Assembly: GCF_003416895.1 (NCBI RefSeq)
Contig: NZ_QVIO01000013.1
Location: 1 to 64,000, forward strand
Reading direction: 5' to 3'
Origin: Duganella sp. BJB476
Lineage (GTDB): Bacteria > Pseudomonadota > Gammaproteobacteria > Burkholderiales > Burkholderiaceae_D
DNA length: 64,000 bases
In this document: one piece after another, positions 32,012 to 40,126 of the stretch
How the letters are laid out: each line of letters starts with the position of its first letter
Position numbering within the stretch: the stretch's first letter is position 1
The notes under the pieces: generated by a model
The model's database searches: none
What the model was told of the DNA's origin: nothing
The model's input: only the letters and a program-made list of their open reading frames with translations
Position numbers and translations under genes: made by a program

Positions 32012-33262
32012 TTGACTACACTACTTATCCGCTATCCGGCCAAGGCCAGCGTCGACAGCGGCGCGGCCCAGACCTGCCCGTTCGCGCTGGTGGGCGACGG
32101 CGGCAATCTGCTGCAACAGGGCGCTTCGCCACTGGGCAACCTGTCGGATCTGGTGGCATCGGCGCGCCGCGTGGTGCTGCTGCTGGCCGCCACCGACGTC
32201 ACGCTGTTGCGCGTGGTGGCGCCACCCCTGTCCGCCGCGCGCCTGAAGGCCGCGCTGCCGGCGCTGGTGGAAGAGCAGGTGCTGGGCGATCCTGCCGACT
32301 GCGTGCTGGCGGCCGGCGCCGCCGACGCCGAGGGCGCTCGCACGGTGGCCGTGGTCCAGCGCAGCTGGATCGAGGTGCTGGTCAAGGCGCTGATGGCGCA
32401 GGGCGCGCACCACATCGCGGTGCTGCCGGCGCAACTGTGCCTGCCGTTCCAGCCGGGCTCCGTCTCGGCCGCGCTGAGCACCGGCGACGCCGGTTTCGAA
32501 CTGATACTGCGCCAGTCGCAAACCATGGGCATGGGCCTGACCCTGCCGGCGCAGCCGCAGGCCGCGCTGCAAACGCTGCGCGCGATGGCGGGCGACGAGC
32601 CGGTCACGCTGTACCTGTCGCCGCAACAGATGACGCAGTTCGCGCCGCTGGTGGCCAACGTCGAAGCCGGCCATGGCATCACCCTGCTGGAAGACCACTG
32701 GGCGCACTGGGTGGCCGCCTCCCGTTCGGCGGGGCTGGACCTGGCGCCGGCGCTCGGCGCCAGCGGCAGCTCCGCGCGCCAGTGGCAGCGCTGGCGCTGG
32801 CCGCTGCGCGTCGCCGCGCTGGCGCTGCTGGTCAACGTGGTGGGCCTGAACGTCGAATGGCTGCGCCTCAAGCGCGAGGCCGACGCCGTCAGCCTGGCTA
32901 TGCTGCAAACCTTCAAGGCCGCCTATCCGAAAGAGCTGGTGATACTCGACCCGGCCGCGCAGATGCGCAAGAATATCGCGCTGGCCAAGGCCGATGGCGG
33001 CCAGCCGGCTGCCGATGAATTCACCGCGTTGAGCGCCGCCCTCGGCGAAGCGTTGGGCGCGCTGCCGCGCAAGGACATCATCGCCACGCTGGAATACCGT
33101 GAGCACGCCCTGCAAATGAAAGTGAAACCCAACACCGTCGATACCGGCACGCTGGCGCAGCTGCGCTCCGCGCTGGCGGCGCGCAAGCTGGATCTGTCGG
33201 AAGACCGTCCGGGCACCTGGCAAATACGTCCGCTGAGCGGCACGGGCGGAGGAAAATCATGA
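32012..33262 (+). CDS. gspL: Type II secretion inner-membrane protein GspL
   Basis: A TTG start gives 416 residues (MTTLLIRYPAKAS...). The N-terminal two thirds have the actin-like cytoplasmic fold (LPALVEEQVLGDPADCVLAAG). One transmembrane helix lies near 270-290 (WPLRVAALALLVNVVGLNVEWL), and the periplasmic ferredoxin-like domain follows. GspL anchors the GspE ATPase. It overlaps gspM by 4 nt. Confidence 0.85.
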   Translation: MTTLLIRYPAKASVDSGAAQTCPFALVGDGGNLLQQGASPLGNLSDLVASARRVVLLLAATDVTLLRVVAPPLSAARLKAALPALVEEQVLGDPADCVLAAGAADAEGARTVAVVQRSWIEVLVKALMAQGAHHIAVLPAQLCLPFQPGSVSAALSTGDAGFELILRQSQTMGMGLTLPAQPQAALQTLRAMAGDEPVTLYLSPQQMTQFAPLVANVEAGHGITLLEDHWAHWVAASRSAGLDLAPALGASGSSARQWQRWRWPLRVAALALLVNVVGLNVEWLRLKREADAVSLAMLQTFKAAYPKELVILDPAAQMRKNIALAKADGGQPAADEFTALSAALGEALGALPRKDIIATLEYREHALQMKVKPNTVDTGTLAQLRSALAARKLDLSEDRPGTWQIRPLSGTGGGKS

Positions 33263-33777
33263 GCAAGCTGACATTGACGATACAAGAGTACCGTGGCCGC
33301 GCGTCGGCCTTCTGGAGCGAACGCACCGAGCAGGAACGCCAGTTCCTCGGCGTCGGCGGCGCCGTGCTGGGACTGGCGTTGTTTTATTCGCTGTTGATCG
33401 CGCCGGCGCTGGACGGCGGCGCCAAGCTGCGCAAGTCGCTGCCCGAGCTGCGCCAGCAGGCCGCCGAGCTGCAGGCGCTGGCGCTGGAAGCGGCCGCGCT
33501 GCGCGGCCAGAACACCATCGCCCCGGCGCCGATGACGCGCGAGATGCTCAACGCCGGCCTCACGGCGCGCGGCCTGGCCACGCAATCGGTGTCCGTCACC
33601 GGCGAATACGCCAAGGTCCAGATGAGCGGCGTGTCCTTCCCCGCCTTGATGGCCTGGCTGGACGCGATCCGCACCGAAAGCCGCATCGCCGTCTCGGAAG
33701 CGAACATCAGCGCGCAGGACACCGCCGGCATGGTCAACGCCACGCTGACGCTGCGCCAGAATACGGGCGGGCGATGA
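33259..33777 (+). CDS. gspM: Type II secretion protein GspM
   Basis: The 172-aa product has a cytoplasmic start (FWSERTEQERQFL), one membrane helix (GVGGAVLGLALFYSLLIAPAL) and a small periplasmic domain, the GspM layout. It pairs with GspL in the inner-membrane platform. The ATG overlaps the gspL stop. Confidence 0.88.
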   Translation: MSKLTLTIQEYRGRASAFWSERTEQERQFLGVGGAVLGLALFYSLLIAPALDGGAKLRKSLPELRQQAAELQALALEAAALRGQNTIAPAPMTREMLNAGLTARGLATQSVSVTGEYAKVQMSGVSFPALMAWLDAIRTESRIAVSEANISAQDTAGMVNATLTLRQNTGGR

Positions 33778-33793
33778 TGCAAAAAGGCTGTCC

Positions 33794-34567
33794 ATGAAGC
33801 GCGCCGTGCTATGGTTGCTGACCATCGCGCTGAGCGTGGCGGCGACGCTGGCGGTGTTCTTTCCGGCGGCCTGGCTGGGCTCCCTGGTGGAGTCGCGCAC
33901 GGCAGGCCGTTTGACGCTGGGAGACGCGCAGGGTACGCTGTGGCGCGGTTCGGCCTTTATCGGCGGCGCGGCCGGCGGCAACAGCCCGGTCACGCCGCTG
34001 CTGCCGGGCCGTTTCAGCTGGAAGATTTCGCCGCTGGCGCTGGTCGGCATGGTCGACCTGCAGCTGGAAAACAGCGAGGCGCTGGCGCAGCCGCTGACCT
34101 TCAAGGGCGGCTGGTCGCACTGGCAGCTCAGTCCATCGGCACTGCTGCTGCCGGCCGAAGGCCTGGCCGGCCTGGGCGCGCCGCTGAACACCGTGGCGCC
34201 CAGCGGCACCATGCGGCTGTCGTGGACCGCGCTGGAGCTGGCGCTGGCCGAGCGCCAGGTCAGCATCAACGGCCGCACCACGCTGGAGATGACGGACATG
34301 GCCTCGCGGCTGTCGTCGGTGCGGCCGCTGGGCAGCTATGCGCTGGCGCTGGACTGGCATGGGCAGTCGGCCGGGCTGACGCTCAATTCCGTCAAGGGGC
34401 CGCTGTTGTTGAGCGGTTCCGGCAACCTGAATAACGGCCGCCTGCAGTTTTCCGGGCAGGCCGAGGCAGCAAAAGGATTTGAAGAGCAGCTGGCCAATCT
34501 GTTGAATTTGCTGGGCCAGCGCAAACCGAATAGTGACCGCAACATCATCGCTTTAGAGTTCCACTAA
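33794..34567 (+). CDS. gspN: Type II secretion protein GspN
   Basis: The 257-aa product has an N-terminal membrane helix (VLWLLTIALSVAATLAVFF) and a beta-rich periplasmic domain with GRLTLGDAQGTLWRGSA and LPGRFSWKISPLALVG, the GspN pattern. The protein is present only in some systems and its exact role is unclear. It lies between gspM and gspD as in Xanthomonas- and Burkholderia-type operons. Confidence 0.85.
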   Translation: MKRAVLWLLTIALSVAATLAVFFPAAWLGSLVESRTAGRLTLGDAQGTLWRGSAFIGGAAGGNSPVTPLLPGRFSWKISPLALVGMVDLQLENSEALAQPLTFKGGWSHWQLSPSALLLPAEGLAGLGAPLNTVAPSGTMRLSWTALELALAERQVSINGRTTLEMTDMASRLSSVRPLGSYALALDWHGQSAGLTLNSVKGPLLLSGSGNLNNGRLQFSGQAEAAKGFEEQLANLLNLLGQRKPNSDRNIIALEFH

Positions 34568-34588
34568 GTTCAGATAAAAGTTCAGACA

Positions 34589-36847
34589 ATGAAAAAACAG
34601 TCCGTGAGCAAATCCAATCTTCCCGCGCTGCGCCGCCTGAGCGCGGGCGCGATGCTGTGCTGTGCGACCAGCGTCGTGCCGGTCGTGACGCCGTTGCTGG
34701 CGCTGCTGCCGTTGTTACCGTTGGCCGCGCATGCCGCGGCCGACGACGCCGCGCTGAACTTTGTCGGCGCCGACATCGAGTCGGTGATCAAGGCGGTCGG
34801 CCACTACACCAACATCACCTTCGTGATCGACCCGCGCGTCAAGGGCACGCTGACGGTGGTGTCGGAAAAGCCGGTCACCAAATCGCAGGCCTTCGGCTTG
34901 CTCACTTCCGCGCTGCGCCTGCAAGGCTACGCGGTGGTCAGCGGCGACGGCTACGCCAAGGTGGTGCCGGAGGCGGACGCCAAGCTGCAGGCGGGTCCGA
35001 CCCAGGTCGGCGCCGGCCAGGCCACGGCCAAGGGCGACCAGGTGGTCAGCCAGATCTTCCACCTGAATTACGAGTCGGCGGCCAACGTGGTGACGGTGCT
35101 GCGTCCGCTGATCTCGCCGAACAACACCATCAACGCCAATCCGGGCAATAACACCGTGGTCGTCACCGACTACGCCGACAACGTCAAGCGCCTGGCCAAG
35201 ATCGTCGCCGCGCTGGACGCGCCGGCCGTCGCCGAACTCGATGTGATCCCGGTGCGCTACGCCATCGCCAGCGACCTGGCGGGCATGGTCAACAAACTGA
35301 TGGACAGCGGCTCCGGCGCCGCCGACGCGGGCAAGGTCAGCGTGCTGGCCGATCCGCGCACCAATTCGCTGATCCTGCGCGCGCCGTCGGCGGCGCGTTC
35401 CAACCTGGCCAAGTCGCTGATCGCCAAGCTCGATCAGCCGACCCAGGAACTGGGCAACGTCCACGTGGTCTACCTGAAGAACGCCGAAGCGGCCAAGCTG
35501 GCGCAGACCTTGCGCTCGGTGGTGTCGGGCGACACCTCGGCGGCCAACGCCACCGGTGTCGGCGGCACCGGCCAGACCGGCCAAGGCCAGGGCCAGGGCC
35601 TGGGCGGACAAAGCAGCAACACCGGCGGCGGCATCGGCGGCAGCGGCAGCAGCGGCACCAGCAGCGGCCCGTCCAATCCACTGCTGACCGGCTCCGGCCA
35701 GCAGCAGCAGGGCGGCGGCGGCACGGCCGGCTACATCCAGGCCGATTCCACCACCAACACCCTGATCATCACCGCGCCGGAATCGGTGTACCGCAACCTG
35801 CGCGCAGTGATCGACCAGCTGGACGTGCGCCGCGCGCAGGTCTACATCGAATCGCTGATCGTCGAAGTCTCGTCCGACAAGGCCTCCGAATTCGGCGTGC
35901 AGTGGGTCGGCGCGACCGGCAACGAGAACAGCACCTACCGCGTCGGCGGCCTGCAGTCGTATTCGACCGGCGGCAACAACATCGGCACGCTGGCCACCCA
36001 GCTGCTCGGCAAGACCACCGGCACCACCACCACGGCGCCGACGCTGCCGGGCGCCGGCCTGACCATCGGCGTGTTCAAGCAGGTCGCCGGCGGCCTTGGC
36101 CTGGGCGCGCTGGCGCGCTCGCTGGAATCGGACGGCAACGCCAACGTGCTGTCGACGCCTAACATGATCACGCTGGACAACGAGCTGGCCACCATCTCGG
36201 TCGGCCAGAACGTGCCGGTCCTGACCGGCCAGTTCACCACCACCTCGGGCACCAACAACAACCCGTTCCAGACCATCGACCGCAAGGAAGTGGGCCTGAC
36301 GCTGAAGGTGCGCCCGCAGATTTCCGAAGGCGGCACGGTCAAGCTGGCGATCTATCACGAGACCTCCAGCGTCGACAAGACCACGCTGACGGCCGCCGCC
36401 GGCATCACCATCAACAAGCGCGTGATCGAGAACAACGTCATCGCCGACGACGGCCAGATCATCGTGCTGGGCGGCCTGATCGAGGACACCGAAGGCGACG
36501 GCGTCGACAAGGTGCGCGGCCTGGGCGACATTCCTATCCTGGGCAATCTGTTCAAGTACCAGACCCGCACCCGCAAGAAGACCAACCTGATGGTGTTCCT
36601 GCGCCCCGTGGTGATCCGCAACAAGGAGCAGAGCACCTCGCTGGCCACCGACCGCTACGACTACATGCGCAGCCAGCAGGACGCGATCCAGCCGGTGGAG
36701 AGCATCCTGGTCAAGGACCTGGGCCAGCCCAAGTTGCCGGCCTTGAAAGACGGCGCCCCGGTGGATGGCACGATGGTGCGTCCGCTGCCTTCAGCGCGGA
36801 CACCGGTGCGCGAGCCGGGCGCCGGCGAACCAACCAAGCAGCAGTAA
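34589..36847 (+). CDS. gspD: Type II secretion secretin GspD
   Basis: The 752-aa product has a signal sequence (about 20-50) and N0-N3 domains (NFVGADIESVIKAVGHYTNITFVIDPRVKGTL at about 53-84, then YADNVKRLAKIVAALDAP). A Gly/Ser/Gln-rich linker at about 320-385 interrupts N3. The secretin barrel follows with VSTPNMITLDN-like LSTPNMITLDNE, VPVLTGQFTT and VIADDGQIIVLGGLIED. It forms the outer-membrane exit channel. No pilotin gene is seen nearby. It lies 21 nt after gspN. Confidence 0.95.
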   Translation: MKKQSVSKSNLPALRRLSAGAMLCCATSVVPVVTPLLALLPLLPLAAHAAADDAALNFVGADIESVIKAVGHYTNITFVIDPRVKGTLTVVSEKPVTKSQAFGLLTSALRLQGYAVVSGDGYAKVVPEADAKLQAGPTQVGAGQATAKGDQVVSQIFHLNYESAANVVTVLRPLISPNNTINANPGNNTVVVTDYADNVKRLAKIVAALDAPAVAELDVIPVRYAIASDLAGMVNKLMDSGSGAADAGKVSVLADPRTNSLILRAPSAARSNLAKSLIAKLDQPTQELGNVHVVYLKNAEAAKLAQTLRSVVSGDTSAANATGVGGTGQTGQGQGQGLGGQSSNTGGGIGGSGSSGTSSGPSNPLLTGSGQQQQGGGGTAGYIQADSTTNTLIITAPESVYRNLRAVIDQLDVRRAQVYIESLIVEVSSDKASEFGVQWVGATGNENSTYRVGGLQSYSTGGNNIGTLATQLLGKTTGTTTTAPTLPGAGLTIGVFKQVAGGLGLGALARSLESDGNANVLSTPNMITLDNELATISVGQNVPVLTGQFTTTSGTNNNPFQTIDRKEVGLTLKVRPQISEGGTVKLAIYHETSSVDKTTLTAAAGITINKRVIENNVIADDGQIIVLGGLIEDTEGDGVDKVRGLGDIPILGNLFKYQTRTRKKTNLMVFLRPVVIRNKEQSTSLATDRYDYMRSQQDAIQPVESILVKDLGQPKLPALKDGAPVDGTMVRPLPSARTPVREPGAGEPTKQQ

Positions 36848-36848
36848 T

Positions 36849-38270
36849 ATGAGCAATCTCCTACCCTACGCTTTCGCCCGCGATTTCGTGGTGCTGGCGC
36901 AGCAGAGCGACGAAGCCGAACATACGGTGGACGTGCTGGTCTGCGGCGCCACCGCGCCGGCCGCCATCGCCGAAGTGTCGCGCCGTTTCGGCCGCATCCA
37001 GCTGAAAAGCATGCCGCGCGCCGACCTGGAAATCGCCATCGCCGCGGCCTACGCCAGCTCGGGCGGCAACGCCTCGATGGTGGCCGAGGAATTCGACGCC
37101 GACCTCGATCTGACCAAGCTGCTGCAGGACGTGCCGGCCATCGAAGACTTGCTGGAATCGTCCGACGACGCGCCGGTGATCCGCATGATCAACGCGCTGC
37201 TGACGCAGGCGCTGCGCGACAGCGCATCGGACATCCACATCGAGCCATTCGAGCAGACCTCGGTGGTGCGCTTCCGCGTCGACGGTTCGCTGCGCGACGT
37301 GGTCCGTCCGCGCAAGGCCATCCACGGCTCGCTGATCTCGCGTATCAAGATCATGGCGCAGCTGGATATCGCCGAAAAACGCCTGCCGCAGGACGGCCGC
37401 ATCACGCTGCGCATCGGCGGCAAGCCGGTCGACGTGCGGGTCTCGACGCTGCCGACCGGCCACGGCGAACGCGCGGTGCTGCGTTTGCTGGACAAGGAAG
37501 CGGGCCGGCTGGACCTGAACCACCTGGGCATGAGCGAGACCATGCTGCCGGAGTTCGACGCGCTGATCAACCAGCCGCACGGCATCGTGCTGGTGACCGG
37601 GCCTACCGGCTCGGGCAAGACCACCACCTTGTACGCCGCGCTGTCGCTGCTGAACGCGGCCACCACCAACATCATGACGGTGGAAGACCCGATCGAGTAC
37701 GACTTGAACGGCGTCGGCCAGACCCAGGTCAACCCGCGCATCGACATGACCTTCGCCAAGGCGCTGCGCGCCATCCTGCGCCAGGATCCGGACGTGATCA
37801 TGATCGGTGAGATCCGCGACCTGGAAACCGCGCAGATCGCGGTGCAGGCATCGCTGACCGGCCACCTGGTGCTGGCGACCTTGCACACCAACGACGCGGC
37901 GGCGGCGGTCACACGCTTGCTGGACATGGGCATCGAACCGTTCCTGCTGTCGTCGTCGCTGCTGGGCGTGCTGGCGCAGCGCCTGGTGCGCAAACTGTGC
38001 GGCAGCTGCAAAACCTACGACGGCAAGCAGTGGCACGCGGTCGGCTGCGAGCATTGTGGCCATACCGGCTACCAGGGCCGGGTCGGCGTGTACGAATTCC
38101 TGCAGACGACGGAGCAGATCCGCGCGCAGATCCACAACCGCGCTTCCGAGGCCGAGGTCAAGGCGGCGGCGGTGGCGGGCGGCATGCAGACCATGCGCGA
38201 GGACGGCGAGCGTTGGCTGGCCGCCGGCGTGACCACGCAGGCTGAATTGCTGCGCGTGACCAAAGACTAG
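36849..38270 (+). CDS. gspE: Type II secretion ATPase GspE
   Basis: The start at 36849, one base after the gspD stop, gives 473 residues (MSNLLPYAFARDF). The N-terminal domain binds GspL. The motor has Walker A GPTGSGKTTT, the Asp box with MTVEDPIEYDL, Walker B DPDVIMIGEIRD and the His box TGHLVLATLHTNDA. A zinc-type segment follows with CGSCKTYD and CEHCGHTGY. It powers pseudopilus growth. Confidence 0.95.
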   Translation: MSNLLPYAFARDFVVLAQQSDEAEHTVDVLVCGATAPAAIAEVSRRFGRIQLKSMPRADLEIAIAAAYASSGGNASMVAEEFDADLDLTKLLQDVPAIEDLLESSDDAPVIRMINALLTQALRDSASDIHIEPFEQTSVVRFRVDGSLRDVVRPRKAIHGSLISRIKIMAQLDIAEKRLPQDGRITLRIGGKPVDVRVSTLPTGHGERAVLRLLDKEAGRLDLNHLGMSETMLPEFDALINQPHGIVLVTGPTGSGKTTTLYAALSLLNAATTNIMTVEDPIEYDLNGVGQTQVNPRIDMTFAKALRAILRQDPDVIMIGEIRDLETAQIAVQASLTGHLVLATLHTNDAAAAVTRLLDMGIEPFLLSSSLLGVLAQRLVRKLCGSCKTYDGKQWHAVGCEHCGHTGYQGRVGVYEFLQTTEQIRAQIHNRASEAEVKAAAVAGGMQTMREDGERWLAAGVTTQAELLRVTKD

Positions 38271-38280
38271 GCGACCGAAG

Positions 38281-39501
38281 ATGCCCGCATTCCGTTATGA
38301 AGCCGTCGATGCCGGCGGCGCCACCAAGAAGGGCGTGCTCAATGCCGACAGCGCGCGTTCGGCCCGTTCCGAGCTGCGCACGCAAGGCCTGGTGCCGCTG
38401 AAGGTGGACGCCATCGCCGCGCAGGTCGACGCCGCCGGCGTGACCAAGAGCCGTGGCTTCGGCGAGCGTTTGTCCGCCACCGAGCTGGCGCTGTTCACGC
38501 GCCAGCTGGCCAGCCTGCTGGAAGCGGGGTTGCCGCTGGAGCAGGCCTTCACCGCCTTGCTGGAGCAGGCCGAACGTCCGTATATGCGCGACCTGATCGC
38601 CTCGATCCGCTCCGAAGTGATCGGCGGCGCCGCGCTGTCCGACGTGCTGGGACGGCATCCGCGCGACTTCGCCGAGATCTACCGCGCGCTGGTCGCCTCC
38701 GGTGAGCAGATCGGCCAGTTGTCGCGCGTGCTGTCGCGCCTTGCCGACTACATCGAGCGCCGCAATGCGCTGATCCAGAAGGTGCGGCTGGCCTTCACCT
38801 ATCCGGCCATCGTGACGGTGGTGGCGTTTTCCATCGTGATCTTCCTGCTGACCTACGTGGTGCCGCAGATCGTCTCGGTGTTCGCCAACACCAAGCAGAA
38901 GCTGCCCATCCTCACCATCATCATGCTGGCCGTGTCGGACTTCGTGCGCAACTACGGCATCGTGGTGGCGATCCTGCTGGTGGGCGCCTGGTTCATGTGG
39001 CGCCGGGCCTTGCAGAACCCCGTGCTGAAGCGGCGCTGGCATACCTGGCTGCTGACCGCGCCGCTGTACGGCAAATTCGAGCGCAGCCTGAACACCGCGC
39101 GTTTCGCCAGCACGCTGGCGATCACCACCGGTTCCGGCGTCCCCATTCTGCGCGCGCTGGAGACCAGCCGCGACACGCTGTCCAACGTCGCCATGCAGGA
39201 GCTGGTGGAAGAGGCCAGCGACGCCGTGCGTGAGGGCGTGAGCCTGGCGCGTTCGCTGTCGGCGCAAAAGCATTTTCCGCCGATGCTGATCCACATGATA
39301 CGCGCCGGCGAAATCACCGGCGAGCTGCCGGCCATGCTGGACCGCGCCGCCGCCGCCCAGGAAGCGGACCTGGAACGCCGCACGCTGACCATCGCCGGCC
39401 TGCTGGAACCGGCGCTGATCCTGGCGATGGGCGTGGTGGTGCTGCTGATCGTGCTGGCGGTCCTGATGCCTATCATCGAAATTAATCAGCTGGTACGCTG
39501 A
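38281..39501 (+). CDS. gspF: Type II secretion inner-membrane protein GspF
   Basis: The 406-aa product starts MPAFRYEAVDAGGATKKGV and has two repeated cytoplasmic domains (LALFTRQLASLLEAGLPLEQAF; RFASTLAITTGSGVPILRALE). Three membrane helices lie near 170-195, 220-240 and 375-400. It is the core of the inner-membrane platform. It lies 10 nt after gspE. Confidence 0.94.
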   Translation: MPAFRYEAVDAGGATKKGVLNADSARSARSELRTQGLVPLKVDAIAAQVDAAGVTKSRGFGERLSATELALFTRQLASLLEAGLPLEQAFTALLEQAERPYMRDLIASIRSEVIGGAALSDVLGRHPRDFAEIYRALVASGEQIGQLSRVLSRLADYIERRNALIQKVRLAFTYPAIVTVVAFSIVIFLLTYVVPQIVSVFANTKQKLPILTIIMLAVSDFVRNYGIVVAILLVGAWFMWRRALQNPVLKRRWHTWLLTAPLYGKFERSLNTARFASTLAITTGSGVPILRALETSRDTLSNVAMQELVEEASDAVREGVSLARSLSAQKHFPPMLIHMIRAGEITGELPAMLDRAAAAQEADLERRTLTIAGLLEPALILAMGVVVLLIVLAVLMPIIEINQLVR

Positions 39502-39517
39502 GGAAGCAAAGAGAACC

Positions 39518-40117
39518 ATGAAGCGTTTGCCATTATTCGTTACCGTCCTTGCCGTGGTGCTGTTGTCGGCGTCGCTGGCTTACTGGGGCCTGCAATTGTT
39601 CAAGCCGCAGCAGCGCGCGATCGCCGCGCCGCCGCAGCAGTTCGCCGCGCCCCTGAATATCGAGGCGGCCAAGGGCCTGTTCGGCGGCCAGATCACGGTC
39701 GCCGCGGTCAGCAACTACCAGCTCAAGGGCGTGATCGCCGCACGCAACGGCGGCAGCGACAGCGCCGCCATCATCGTGGTCGACGGCCAGCCGCCGATGG
39801 CGCTGGGCGTGGGCCGCGAAGTGGTGCCCGGCGTGACGGTGAAGGAAGTACATCCGAAATACGTGATGCTGTCCGAGGGCGGCGCCCTCAAACGCGTGGA
39901 GCTGGCCAGCGATGCCGGCGCCGGCGCCGCTGCGGCCGGCGGTCCGCCGCCGTCGCTGCTGCCGGGCGCGGGCCAGCCACCGTTGCCGCCGATCGCGCCG
40001 CCGACACCGCAAGCGCCGCCGCCGCAACAGCAACCACCGACGCCGCAGCCACCGCCGCGCTCCAGCGCCTCCGGCACCACTATCGCCCCCGTTCCCGGTT
40101 TCGACCGCACACAATAG
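39518..40117 (+). CDS. gspC: Type II secretion protein GspC, short form without PDZ domain
   Basis: The 199-aa product has one N-terminal membrane helix (FVTVLAVVLLSASLAYWGLQLF) and the homology region (GLFGGQITVAAVSNYQLKGVIAARNG... and VVPGVTVKEVHPKYVMLSEGGALKRVEL). The PDZ domain of classic GspC is missing, and a proline-rich tail (about 145-190) takes its place. It links the inner platform to the secretin. It is last in the operon, whereas in E. coli-type operons gspC is first. Confidence 0.85.
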   Translation: MKRLPLFVTVLAVVLLSASLAYWGLQLFKPQQRAIAAPPQQFAAPLNIEAAKGLFGGQITVAAVSNYQLKGVIAARNGGSDSAAIIVVDGQPPMALGVGREVVPGVTVKEVHPKYVMLSEGGALKRVELASDAGAGAAAAGGPPPSLLPGAGQPPLPPIAPPTPQAPPPQQQPPTPQPPPRSSASGTTIAPVPGFDRTQ

Positions 40118-40126
40118 GCCATTCCC

